A stretch of 57,971 nucleotides of DNA, taken from positions 64,001 through 121,971 of the IMG/VR virus record IMGVR_UViG_3300003654_000069; one strand, written 5' to 3'. Shown piece by piece: positions 37,041-45,148 of the stretch (position 1 is its first letter; each line of letters starts with the position of its first letter). The DNA is from a virus. The translations under genes were made by a program, and so were the position numbers. A model generated the notes under the pieces. The model was given only the letters and a program-made list of their open reading frames with translations. It made no database searches and was not told the origin of the DNA.

Positions 37041-37255
37041 TACTAGGAAGATACAAAATCACTTATGATAATGGAATGGTTCAAGAGAAAGATCTTATTT
37101 CACATTCTGATTATGAAGCAGTAAAGGATTCTTATAGGGGAGTAGAATCTCTAGGGGAATTCTTTACTGATCAATCTCCTATGTTTGATGCTATTGAAAC
37201 AGGTATAATTAAACACTTTGGAGGAGAATCTCCAATTAAAATTGAAAAAATATGA
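37037..37255 (+). CDS. Unknown small protein
   Basis: 72 aa; beta start (YKITYDNGMVQEKDLI) and acidic helix. Overlaps the helicase and ClpS-like genes by 4 nt each, so the three are co-translated. Confidence 0.72.
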   Translation: MILGRYKITYDNGMVQEKDLISHSDYEAVKDSYRGVESLGEFFTDQSPMFDAIETGIIKHFGGESPIKIEKI

Positions 37256-37560
37256 AACAATCAATGATACCTCTTATAGATAGACCAGTAATAATAAGGG
37301 ATGATAAAGAAGTCTTAAATAAACCTGGTACTGTAACAGAACCTATGATTATTCTGTACAACGATGATGTAAATTCATTTGATACAGTTATAGATGCACT
37401 AATGAAGTATTGTGAGCATACTGAGCAACAAGCTCATCAATGTGCTATGATTGTACATAACAATGGAAAAATAGATGTAAAGAGAGGAACTTATAATAAG
37501 CTCCGACCAATTTATGAGGCACTTTTGGATGCCGGGCTATCAGTAAAAATAGAAATTTAA
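37252..37560 (+). CDS. clpS: ClpS-like N-degron adaptor
   Basis: 102 aa. IILYNDDVNSFDTVIDALM (about residues 36-54) is the ClpS NDD signature and first helix, followed by TEQQAHQCAMIVHNNGK (His of the HxxG turn) and a final beta strand AGLSVKIEI. The N-terminal 25 residues are unstructured, as expected. ClpS hands N-degron substrates to ClpAP. A phage copy could redirect host proteolysis. The match is by motif. Confidence 0.82.
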   Translation: MKQSMIPLIDRPVIIRDDKEVLNKPGTVTEPMIILYNDDVNSFDTVIDALMKYCEHTEQQAHQCAMIVHNNGKIDVKRGTYNKLRPIYEALLDAGLSVKIEI

Positions 37561-37590
37561 ATCAATAATTAATAATCAAAAACAAAAACA

Positions 37591-38049
37591 ATGGAAAAAG
37601 AAAAACAAAATGTAGAAGATGCTCTCAACAATATGATAAATTATCATCTTGATGAAGCAAGAAAATACCAAGCAATGATTGGAATGCTTAATAAAGAAGC
37701 AAATTTTAAAATTACTGTTAATGAAGAAAAACAATGCACTCCTAAAAGAAATGCTAACTTTGGAACGAAAAGAGGTCCTTACAAAAAGAATAAGAAAGTT
37801 AAGAAATCTGGTATGAAGATACCTATTGTAAACTGGGCAGAAGTATTTCCAAGAGTTCTAAGAGAAACTGGAAAAGCTATGACTGCAGGTGAAATAGTAA
37901 ATCACGAATTTAGTAGTAAACATAAGAATACAAGAAGAGTTCTCAAATCAAGAGCTTCTGCAATGTCTAGTTTTCATGTAACTGCAGGAACATTAATAAG
38001 ACATAAGAGTCCTACAGGAGGAGTTAAACTCAGTCTGGCAAATGCATAA
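37591..38049 (+). CDS. Winged-helix-like basic protein
   Basis: 152 aa: coiled-coil start (residues 1-38), a very basic linker (GTKRGPYKKNKKVKK) and a C-terminal winged-helix-like domain (FPRVLRETGKAMTAGEIVNHEF ... TLIRHKSPTGGVKLS). DNA binding likely. Confidence 0.73.
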   Translation: MEKEKQNVEDALNNMINYHLDEARKYQAMIGMLNKEANFKITVNEEKQCTPKRNANFGTKRGPYKKNKKVKKSGMKIPIVNWAEVFPRVLRETGKAMTAGEIVNHEFSSKHKNTRRVLKSRASAMSSFHVTAGTLIRHKSPTGGVKLSLANA

Positions 38050-38251
38050 TATTATTACAACAATACTTGCAGGAACAGCTTTGTGTCTTGCTGTATTGGC
38101 TTATCAGAAATCAGTAACTCGGGCATGTATTGTCCGGGTTACTATACCTGATAAAATAATAGGAAAATGTCCTCGGTGTAATACACCTGTAACAACTTAT
38201 TTAAGAGATAGTACCTATGGTGAAACATACTATGACACAATTAAAAGATGA
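38042..38251 (+). CDS. Membrane-anchored zinc-knuckle protein
   Basis: 69 aa: one N-terminal transmembrane helix (IITTILAGTALCLAVLAY) and a CPRCNTPV knuckle outside it. Overlaps both neighbours. Confidence 0.66.
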   Translation: MHNIITTILAGTALCLAVLAYQKSVTRACIVRVTIPDKIIGKCPRCNTPVTTYLRDSTYGETYYDTIKR

Positions 38252-38495
38252 TGAATTTGTAAAGTACAGAGAGTGTAATTTCTGTGAAGGAACAGGAGAT
38301 GATTTTTCCTCCTGCTGTGGTGATGATATGCGTAACAGCGATCATGGTATATGTCCTAGTTGTGGAGAGCACGCAGATTATGAACCCAGAAATGGAGATT
38401 GTCAAGAATGTGGTGGAACAGGAGATGTTGAGATGACAGCAGATGAGATAAGAGAGATGGTAGAAGAACAATTTGAAAATAAACAAGAATTATGA
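38217..38495 (+). CDS. DnaJ-type zinc-finger protein
   Basis: 92 aa with CNFCEGTG, CCGDDMRNSDHGICPSCG and CQECGGTG, typical CxxCxGxG knuckles of DnaJ-like zinc domains. Acidic C-terminus. Two starts are possible (38217 and 38232). Confidence 0.75.
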   Translation: MVKHTMTQLKDDEFVKYRECNFCEGTGDDFSSCCGDDMRNSDHGICPSCGEHADYEPRNGDCQECGGTGDVEMTADEIREMVEEQFENKQEL

Positions 38496-38872
38496 GTCAA
38501 TTACCGATAACAGTAACATTTGTAAAAAAAGATGGAGAGTTAATATCCAGTGGAGGTAAACTGGACAAAATCAAGTCAGATATCTTTCTTCAGAATATGA
38601 GGGAAGGTCAACTTGTATCAGTTACCTATGAGGTAAATGGTGAGTTGGGTACTTATGCTCAACTGGCCAAATTACATGCGTGTATAAGAGAACTGGCGAA
38701 GGATACCGGAACTACTTTTGAAGATATGAAAAGTGAAATTAAACGAAGGTCAGGACTAGTGAATGCTGATAAGACATTGAAATCATTCGCAGATTGTAGT
38801 ATTGATGACTTATCAGGAGCTATAGTAACATGTATGGATATTGGTGAAATGCTAGGGATCAATCTGCGTTAA
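38492..38872 (+). CDS. Unknown protein, possibly NinB-like
   Basis: 126 aa: beta start (PITVTFVKKDGELISSGG), then a helical domain with LAKLHACIRELAKDTGTTFEDMKSE. The latter faintly recalls phage NinB recombination proteins, but the match is weak. Convergent with the next gene; the 3' ends overlap by 4 nt. Confidence 0.72.
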   Translation: MSQLPITVTFVKKDGELISSGGKLDKIKSDIFLQNMREGQLVSVTYEVNGELGTYAQLAKLHACIRELAKDTGTTFEDMKSEIKRRSGLVNADKTLKSFADCSIDDLSGAIVTCMDIGEMLGINLR

Positions 38873-39189
38873 TCAACATGCTTACCAGTAGTGAGATTGA
38901 ATTTCTTAACAAGAGTTTGATCTTGTTTTTCTGCAGCTTCTTCAATTAGACCAAGAAGCCAAACAAGAGTACGAACATGATATGTTTCGGCATTAGGATC
39001 TTTAGTACCTGCTGCTACAGCAGTAATTGCTCTTTTAGCTGTTTCTGGATCTTTAAAATGTATTCCAGAATATAAAAGATTTTGTAATCTTTCAAACATT
39101 TCAGCAGGAACAGTAATGTTTAACTGAGCATCACCTTTGATGACATTAATATCCACAAATTTATCTTCGGGTACTTTCTTGTCAGACAT
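38869..39189 (-). CDS. Unknown protein on the opposite strand
   Basis: 106 aa from the ATG at 39189; an upstream start would overlap the UNG region. Content: VDINVIKGDAQLNITVPAEMFERLQNLL and a helical C-terminus with ETYHVRTLVWLLGLIEEAAEK. It is an isolated minus-strand gene inside a plus-strand operon and might be part of the late programme. Only 22 nt separate its ATG from that of UNG. Confidence 0.78.
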   Translation of the reverse strand: MSDKKVPEDKFVDINVIKGDAQLNITVPAEMFERLQNLLYSGIHFKDPETAKRAITAVAAGTKDPNAETYHVRTLVWLLGLIEEAAEKQDQTLVKKFNLTTGKHVD

Positions 39190-39211
39190 AAATAATAATT
39201 TTTGCAAACAT

Positions 39212-39919
39212 ATGGAAAAAGTAAATACATCCGACATACAAAAGAAATTAATTGAAAAGCTTACTCCGAGTGGGTGGGCAACAAGAATGAGAACATTCTT
39301 AAATTCTGCAGATATGAAGAAGATTTTAGATACTCTGCTTGAGGAATCAAATGATGGTAAGAGATTTACTCCTCCTGTAAAGATTATGTTTCGGGCATTT
39401 GAAGAATGTCCATATGATAAGATTAGAGTAGTGATTATTGGACAGGATCCTTATCCACAAATAGGAGTAGCAGATGGACTTGCATTCAGTTGTAGTCTTG
39501 TTCCATATGAACAACCTTCATTAGAGTATATATTTAGTAATATCCAGGATACTATATATTCAGCAGGATATACCGGTGATAAAGATCTTAAAAGATGGGC
39601 AGATCAGGGTGTATTACTACTTAATAGTGCCTTTACTACTACAATAGGTAAGCCAGGAACTCATCAAATGTTATGGAGACCATTTCTGATTCATGTATTA
39701 GATTATCTGCGTTGGAACAATCCAGGATTAATATATGTATTTATGGGTAAAATGGCTCAGGAATACATAGATATTGTTGGAGAGACTGGTTACAAACTAG
39801 TATGTAGTCATCCGGCAAGTGCAGCATATCAAGGTACTAAAATATGGGATAGTGGAGATATATGGAATCAAATTAACAACATTTTATATAAAAACAATGG
39901 CGATAAAATCACGTGGTAA
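39212..39919 (+). CDS. ung: Uracil-DNA glycosylase (family 1)
   Basis: 235 aa from the ATG at 39212. Motifs: VIIGQDPYPQIGVADG (catalytic Asp; most UNGs have GQDPYH, here the last residue is Pro), LLLNSAFTT, MGKMAQEY and CSHPASAAYQG (catalytic-type His). It removes uracil from DNA, protecting phage DNA or countering host dU. Diverges from the gene at 38869. Confidence 0.9.
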   Translation: MEKVNTSDIQKKLIEKLTPSGWATRMRTFLNSADMKKILDTLLEESNDGKRFTPPVKIMFRAFEECPYDKIRVVIIGQDPYPQIGVADGLAFSCSLVPYEQPSLEYIFSNIQDTIYSAGYTGDKDLKRWADQGVLLLNSAFTTTIGKPGTHQMLWRPFLIHVLDYLRWNNPGLIYVFMGKMAQEYIDIVGETGYKLVCSHPASAAYQGTKIWDSGDIWNQINNILYKNNGDKITW

Positions 39920-40091
39920 AAAAGAAGAATCACTTCCAAGAACGTTTTTCAAAATGAATATATATTACAACATAGATGAAAAAAATGAGTTTGTATTAGA
40001 TACTGATTCTATGGAAGATGACTTTGATTGGAAGATGAATAAACTGGAGGAGAAAATAAAAGAACTTAATAAAAAAAGAAAAGCCCGGTGA
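39897..40091 (+). CDS. Unknown small protein
   Basis: 64 aa from the ATG at 39897, overlapping the UNG end by 23 nt. Basic start (AIKSRGKKEES), acidic middle (DTDSMEDDFDW) and a Lys/Glu coiled-coil end. Confidence 0.65.
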   Translation: MAIKSRGKKEESLPRTFFKMNIYYNIDEKNEFVLDTDSMEDDFDWKMNKLEEKIKELNKKRKAR

Positions 40092-40156
40092 CAAACCGAG
40101 CTAATCTCAAATCAAATCAAAATCAAAACCGGTACAAATATATAACAATTATTAAT

Positions 40157-40339
40157 ATGGCAACAAAAAGTTATGAACAAATAGAACAGAAGCAGCATTA
40201 CTCTATACTGATAACTGCATATGAGCATGAGATAACTCTCCATCAGGGAGAAAGTTATATTGAGATAGAATGGGATAATATCAATGATCTGATTGATAAA
40301 CTCACTGAAATGCAAAGTAAGAGACTGCCACAGTCATAA
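40157..40339 (+). CDS. Unknown small protein
   Basis: 60 aa from the ATG at 40157, rich in Glu, Gln, Tyr and Ile (HYSILITAYEHEITLHQG). Convergent with the minus-strand spanin-like gene; the 3' ends overlap by 38 nt. Confidence 0.66.
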   Translation: MATKSYEQIEQKQHYSILITAYEHEITLHQGESYIEIEWDNINDLIDKLTEMQSKRLPQS

Positions 40340-40703
40340 GTAAAGAGGTAGTTACCCAGCCAAACTTAGTCCATTTCAACTTACGGTTGGTCTTCTTAAG
40401 GTCAGCTGTAAGATTGGAAATTGCTATCTCATGATGGCTGATAATAGATTCTTTAAGCATGGATTCAGCAATGTATCCTTTGGCCTGTATATCTTTCAGA
40501 GTAATTGTTGAATCTCTGTTGATAACTTGTTCATTACTAATTTTAAGGAGTGTATCACATTCCTGTCCGGCTACCAGTTTGGTAGCTATTTTCTGGAGTT
40601 GTTTAACTCCATAACATTTTACTGTATCAGATACCTGCGATATTCCGAATAATGGAATCAAGCTTAGCAGGATCAGCAGTAAAAATGAATTTGTATTTCT
40701 CAT
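40302..40703 (-). CDS. Spanin-like protein 2 (signal peptide, coiled coil, C-terminal anchor)
   Basis: 133 aa from the ATG at 40703. Signal peptide (NSFLLLILLSLIPLFGISQ) without a lipobox Cys, a periplasmic helix-rich region and a C-terminal hydrophobic span (WVTTSLLMTVAVSYFAF). It begins inside the upstream gene in another frame, the Rz/Rz1-style overlap. An outer-membrane spanin would normally be a lipoprotein, so the pair may be atypical. Confidence 0.68.
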   Translation of the reverse strand: MRNTNSFLLLILLSLIPLFGISQVSDTVKCYGVKQLQKIATKLVAGQECDTLLKISNEQVINRDSTITLKDIQAKGYIAESMLKESIISHHEIAISNLTADLKKTNRKLKWTKFGWVTTSLLMTVAVSYFAFQ

Positions 40704-40944
40704 TATATATATGTTTAACTTTTTGCTTGGTAACAAGTAAACTGTCATAGGAGTCACTCAGAGACCTGATCTTGGTCTCTATCTCCTGTCTATCCCTAAT
40801 AAGTATATTGATACTATCCCTCATGGGCTTAGTGTCCACCGCTAACCCGTTTCTGGGTTCACCTTTCCCAAAAAAAATAATATAGGCAATAAGTGCTATT
40901 ACTAAAAGAATTAATACTATAATTGCCTTCGTTGAATTGAGCAT
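40627..40944 (-). CDS. Spanin-like protein 1 (Rz-type)
   Basis: 105 aa: one N-terminal membrane helix (AIIVLILLVIALIAYIIFF) and a long periplasmic coiled coil (MRDSINILIRDRQEIETKIRSLSDSYDSLL), the Rz-type inner-membrane spanin layout. The downstream gene overlaps its last 77 nt. Lysis is inferred from layout only; the other lysis genes are 32 kb away. Confidence 0.68.
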   Translation of the reverse strand: MLNSTKAIIVLILLVIALIAYIIFFGKGEPRNGLAVDTKPMRDSINILIRDRQEIETKIRSLSDSYDSLLVTKQKVKHIYNEKYKFIFTADPAKLDSIIRNIAGI

Positions 40945-41015
40945 AAATGCCGTATATTTTTTGGTTTTTTTGGCTTTCTTTGTAATAATAAGTAAAAGTA
41001 ATTAAATTAATCAAT

Positions 41016-41618
41016 ATGGAAGAAGATATAGTAAAATTAAATAAAGCAACAAGTGAACTTGTACAAGGAATTAATAGATTACTCATTCAATACTTGGATG
41101 AGTTAGGTATTCCATTTAGACCCGTTGTAATGTTAAAAACTAAAGCTGATATAGATATGAGAATAGAACCAAAAGATATGGTTGAAATTCTTGATGAAAT
41201 TCTTGGTGATAAGTTAGTTTATCCTAAGGGAGTAAAAACCAAGGCAAGAAGACGAAGAGTAGTACTATATAGACAAATAGGATTTAAACTCCTAAGAGAT
41301 ATGGGCTTATCCCACGAAAAAATCGGTAAAGCCTTTGATATAAGCCATGCTACGGTAATACATGGTGTAAAATCATTAAATAATCTTCTTGAAACAAATG
41401 ATCATGAAACAATAATAACCTATACAGATGTTCTAACCAAAGTAAAAGAACTTTATAACAAGAAATATGGAACAAATGTATCATTGCCTAATCCGACACC
41501 AATTAAGCCCAAATCAGTTTTATCTATTGTGGGCGATAAAAAACGGAATAAGCCCACCACTAATAAATATACACCAAGAAATGAGGCAGCTCTCAACGAA
41601 TTCATGGGTAGAGGGTGA
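41016..41618 (+). CDS. DnaA domain IV-like DNA-binding protein
   Basis: 200 aa. Residues about 75-130 resemble the DnaA C-terminal helix-turn-helix: LRDMGLSHEKIGKAFDISHATVIHGVKSL, where the HATV-H motif fits DnaA box recognition. No AAA+ domain is present. It could bind the phage origin or host DnaA boxes. The C-terminal 50 residues are a basic, Pro/Lys-rich linker. Confidence 0.8.
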   Translation: MEEDIVKLNKATSELVQGINRLLIQYLDELGIPFRPVVMLKTKADIDMRIEPKDMVEILDEILGDKLVYPKGVKTKARRRRVVLYRQIGFKLLRDMGLSHEKIGKAFDISHATVIHGVKSLNNLLETNDHETIITYTDVLTKVKELYNKKYGTNVSLPNPTPIKPKSVLSIVGDKKRNKPTTNKYTPRNEAALNEFMGRG

Positions 41619-42048
41619 AAAGTTGAGTCAGAAAGCATTTGATGTTCTGAATGAGATTGAAGCTTATTTTAAGACTCAGAAGAAGAAGACAGATGTTATA
41701 ATTCTAGGTGATTCTTTTAATGAGAATATCCAGAGATATCTCGAAATGTTTCCTAATAAGAAACTACCAAGTGGTAAACAAGCAAGAGTAGCTCCAGCTA
41801 ATCTGGTAGAGCATTTTAGATGGTTCTTCACTAAGTTTAATTACGATTGGAAAACTGTACTAAAAGCAACTGCCAATTATGTTGATGAGTATGAAGCAAA
41901 GAACTATGAGTTTATGAGAAATTCACAGTATTTTGTTAAGAAACAAGATAAAGATAAATCAGTAATATCAGACCTTGCAGATTACTGCAATGCTGTTGAT
42001 ACTGGTCAAGAACCTGACAAAGAATATTTCTCTGAGAAGGCAACTTGA
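41581..42048 (+). CDS. Unknown replication-module protein
   Basis: 155 aa from the ATG at 41581, overlapping the DnaA-like gene by 38 nt. Helical, with VEHFRWFFTKFNYDWKTVLKATANYVDEYEAKNY. Lies directly before the helicase, so a loader or partner role is possible but unproven. Confidence 0.74.
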   Translation: MRQLSTNSWVEGEKLSQKAFDVLNEIEAYFKTQKKKTDVIILGDSFNENIQRYLEMFPNKKLPSGKQARVAPANLVEHFRWFFTKFNYDWKTVLKATANYVDEYEAKNYEFMRNSQYFVKKQDKDKSVISDLADYCNAVDTGQEPDKEYFSEKAT

Positions 42049-42107
42049 TAGGAGAAATTGTTTATGTTTGCAACCCTTTTATTAAAACCAATAATGAAAA
42101 AAATCTT

Positions 42108-43103
42108 ATGAGTTTGTATCCATGGAAATCACAGAGAGATGGATTCTTAGATAGTCTTCGCTATCTTAAAGGAAGAAAAGAAGGTACAATAAAAAGTTTC
42201 AGGACACCGTGGAAGAAGTTTAATGATGCAACCATTGATGGTTTAGAATGGAATAGTATGACTGTTATAGCAGGAAGACCTGGTACATTCAAGACAGGTT
42301 TGAAGGATCAACTTGTAAGAGAATCCTTTACTATCAATCATGGTGAAACATTTAGGATATTAGAATTTCAGTTTGAAATGCATCCTAGAGTAAGTGCTAT
42401 CCGGGAGTACTCAAGTGTTCTTGGAAAATCTTATAAGCATTTATGTAGTGCAGATGGTATATTATCAGATGAAGATCTGGTAGCATGTCATGAACATGCA
42501 AAAATACGGGTGAAGTATCCGATTGATGTTGTAGAAGATCCCTGTACAGTAAATGATTTTAAGAAGACCATCATTGCTTATATGAGCATGCATGTGGTAA
42601 ATGTAGGTGGAGAATCTGTATATACTAATACGGTGGTCACATTAGATCATACTATCCTAATGAAACTGGATCCGTATGAAAAAAGTAAGCTGGATATGCT
42701 CTATAATCTAGGTGCTGCAATAACAGACCTGAAAAGGAAGTATCCAATAGCTTTTGTGATACTAAGTCAATTGAACAGAGATATTGACCGTCCTGAGAGA
42801 AGCGAAGATGGTAAGTATGGAAATTATGTTCTGGAGAGTGATATCTTCGGTTCGGATGCAATGCTGCAACATGCAGATACAGTAGTAGGTCTAAGCCGGC
42901 CTGGTAAACAAAGAATAAGATTTTATGGACCTGACAGGTACATAATTGAAGATAATAGTATTATAGTAATGCACTATTTGAAATGCAGGAATTCTGATAC
43001 AAGAATGTCCTTCTATAAAGGTGTATTTGAAAAGATGGTAATAGAGGAGATACCTGTACCACCACAAGCAGAAAGACGATCTAAATCAAACAAAGATGAA
43101 TGA
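42108..43103 (+). CDS. DnaB-like replicative helicase
   Basis: 331 aa from the ATG at 42108; the earlier TTG is unlikely. RecA-like core: VIAGRPGTFKTG (Walker A), VVTLDHTI (Walker B), IAFVILSQLNRD (motif with Gln sensor) and DAMLQHADTVVGLSRPG. Only the C-terminal DnaB motor is present, without the N-terminal primase-binding domain. It unwinds the replication fork. Confidence 0.85.
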   Translation: MSLYPWKSQRDGFLDSLRYLKGRKEGTIKSFRTPWKKFNDATIDGLEWNSMTVIAGRPGTFKTGLKDQLVRESFTINHGETFRILEFQFEMHPRVSAIREYSSVLGKSYKHLCSADGILSDEDLVACHEHAKIRVKYPIDVVEDPCTVNDFKKTIIAYMSMHVVNVGGESVYTNTVVTLDHTILMKLDPYEKSKLDMLYNLGAAITDLKRKYPIAFVILSQLNRDIDRPERSEDGKYGNYVLESDIFGSDAMLQHADTVVGLSRPGKQRIRFYGPDRYIIEDNSIIVMHYLKCRNSDTRMSFYKGVFEKMVIEEIPVPPQAERRSKSNKDE

Positions 43104-43632
43104 CACAAGAGAAAAAACAACAGCTGAAAAGCATGCTGAACTATTTCAGCATCACAAAGAGTTCTTTGAAACTCTTAACCCAGATGACTATGTATATAAG
43201 CCAAAGTGCTTTTATCACAACAAATCTCATAGAAGTATAGATGCAGGAGTACTGATTATTGGATTCTTCAAAAATGAGTTGCAGAAGACTGTCGGAGGAA
43301 AGGACTTCTATACTGAGAAAGTAAATATAGAGAATTACTCTGAAGATCTTACAAGAACATTATATATGCTGCCGTTTGATGCAGGATGGGCAGATAAATA
43401 TGAATGTATTGAAGAAGAGGGAAAGGCAACAAGATATATTGTGCCTGTAAGTGACTTTGAAGTAATATCTCATATAAAAGTTATAAAAGATGACTTTACC
43501 TTTGATCTGGCTAATCCTGATGAGGATTTACCAATAGATCAAATGACAATAAGGGATTTTTATGCTATTATATGTAATAGTCCTGTAAGTAAAAAGGAAT
43601 TTCTAAATAAACTAATACGAAAGAACCAATGA
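43096..43632 (+). CDS. Unknown protein of the replication module
   Basis: 178 aa, charged, with a possible helical domain (AEKHAELFQHHKEFF) and beta-rich DAGVLIIGFFKNEL. Overlaps the helicase by 8 nt and the ATPase by 4 nt. No family recognised. Confidence 0.78.
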   Translation: MNDTREKTTAEKHAELFQHHKEFFETLNPDDYVYKPKCFYHNKSHRSIDAGVLIIGFFKNELQKTVGGKDFYTEKVNIENYSEDLTRTLYMLPFDAGWADKYECIEEEGKATRYIVPVSDFEVISHIKVIKDDFTFDLANPDEDLPIDQMTIRDFYAIICNSPVSKKEFLNKLIRKNQ

Positions 43633-44384
43633 GTGAAATTGTATTGCCAACAAAGAAAGAACCAGCAACAATTAAAAGTCCGAAGAATCTTATTATTTTC
43701 AGTAAGCCAAAGGTAGGTAAGACAAGCTTATTTGCAGACCTGGATGGATGGTTATTACTGGATTTGGAAGAAGGTTCGGATTATGTAAATGCTATGAAAC
43801 TTAAGGCTTCATCGATAGATGATATTAAGGCCATAGGTAAGAAAATAAAAGAATCAGGTAATCCTTATAAGGGTATTGTGATAGATACTATCACAGCTCT
43901 GGAGGAGATGTGTATTCCTTATGCAGAAACAATTTATTCAAGAACTCCTATGGGAGCAAACTGGTTCACAGAAGGGACTGGTGGAAAAGCAAAGTATAAT
44001 ACAATTATAGGTTTGCCGAATGGTGGAGGTTATATGTATTTAAGAGAGGCCTTTACAAAGGTTGTTGATTATATCAAGACATGGGCTCCCAGAACAATAC
44101 AGGCAGGTCACGTAAAGGAAATACTGCTGGAAAAAGCAGGAAATGACTTTACCTCAATGGATCTTGACCTGACAGGTAAACTAAAAAGAATAGCTACTTC
44201 TAATTCAGATGCTATCGGGTATCTGTATAGAAAGGGTAATAAGAATATATTAAGTTTTAAAACTTCGGACGAGGTATCATGTGGTGCAAGACCGGAGCAT
44301 TTAAGAAACAAGGAGATAACAATCTCTGAAGTATCAGATAAAGGAAAACTAATAACTCACTGGGATGAAATCTTTATTGATTAG
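43629..44384 (+). CDS. RecA-like ATPase (Sak4-type)
   Basis: 251 aa. FSKPKVGKTSLFADL (Walker A), LLLDLEEGSDY and GIVIDTITALEE (Walker B) match the Sak4/AAA_24 recombinase family. It probably drives annealing or strand exchange together with the SSB-like protein encoded next. Confidence 0.82.
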   Translation: MSEIVLPTKKEPATIKSPKNLIIFSKPKVGKTSLFADLDGWLLLDLEEGSDYVNAMKLKASSIDDIKAIGKKIKESGNPYKGIVIDTITALEEMCIPYAETIYSRTPMGANWFTEGTGGKAKYNTIIGLPNGGGYMYLREAFTKVVDYIKTWAPRTIQAGHVKEILLEKAGNDFTSMDLDLTGKLKRIATSNSDAIGYLYRKGNKNILSFKTSDEVSCGARPEHLRNKEITISEVSDKGKLITHWDEIFID

Positions 44385-44404
44385 TCCCATTAATCTAATA
44401 TACA

Positions 44405-45088
44405 ATGAGCAAATTAAGCACAAAGGGTATCAAGTCAGATGTTGGAGTACAGAAAGTAATCCAACCAGGTAATAACACATGTAAAATCAATAATGTGAAA
44501 CTGGAAACAGTTCCCTATAAGAAGGATGCCTATCACGTTGTAATGAATTGTGAAGGCCCGGATATGGGTAAGGAATTTGAAGGATTCCTGATTAAGAAAG
44601 AAGATCCTAGTCTAGGAAGGCATAAGGGTCAGGTCGGAAAGATAAAAGCCGGTGAGTGGGCATATTCCGATGGAGAAACAAAAAGTGGAATCAAGATAAG
44701 CAGAGATAAGGAAATCATGAGATTTATCCAGAATATCTGTAAAGAGGTTGATGCTTTGAAATGGTTTGAGAAGCAAGATAATAAGCATGATACAATTGAA
44801 GAGCTGATAGCTCAATTTGATACTGATAAACCATTTAAAGATAAGTTTATCAGAATGTGTATCTGTGGAAGAGAATATCAAAATAGAGAAGGTTATACCA
44901 ACTATGATCTGTATCTTCCAAAATGGAGCAAAACAAATGTTCCATTTGAATCAGAAGGAGTGAAAGATAGTAAGGTATATAAGTATGATCCAGATAAACA
45001 TATCAAAAAGAAGAAGCCTGAGGTAGTTGTATCTTTCGGAGAGGAAAAATCTGTTAGTAAGAATACAAAACAGGATTTCGAGCTTTAA
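44405..45088 (+). CDS. SSB-like protein
   Basis: 227 aa. It follows the Sak4-like ATPase, has an OB-like beta-rich core (NTCKINNVKLETVPYKKDAYHVV) and ends in an acidic-hydrophobic tip (KQDFEL), typical of ssDNA-binding proteins. The sequence is not clearly assignable to a named SSB family, so the call depends on context. Confidence 0.62.
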   Translation: MSKLSTKGIKSDVGVQKVIQPGNNTCKINNVKLETVPYKKDAYHVVMNCEGPDMGKEFEGFLIKKEDPSLGRHKGQVGKIKAGEWAYSDGETKSGIKISRDKEIMRFIQNICKEVDALKWFEKQDNKHDTIEELIAQFDTDKPFKDKFIRMCICGREYQNREGYTNYDLYLPKWSKTNVPFESEGVKDSKVYKYDPDKHIKKKKPEVVVSFGEEKSVSKNTKQDFEL

Positions 45089-45098
45089 TCAATAACAG

Positions 45099-45133
45099 GT
45101 ACGGGTAATACAATGTTACCCGTACTTTTTATT
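45099..45133 (+). terminator. Intrinsic terminator after the SSB-like gene
   Basis: GTACGGGTAA/TTACCCGTAC, a 10-bp stem, then TTTTTATTT. Confidence 0.9.
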
Positions 45134-45148
45134 TAACAATTAAATCGA

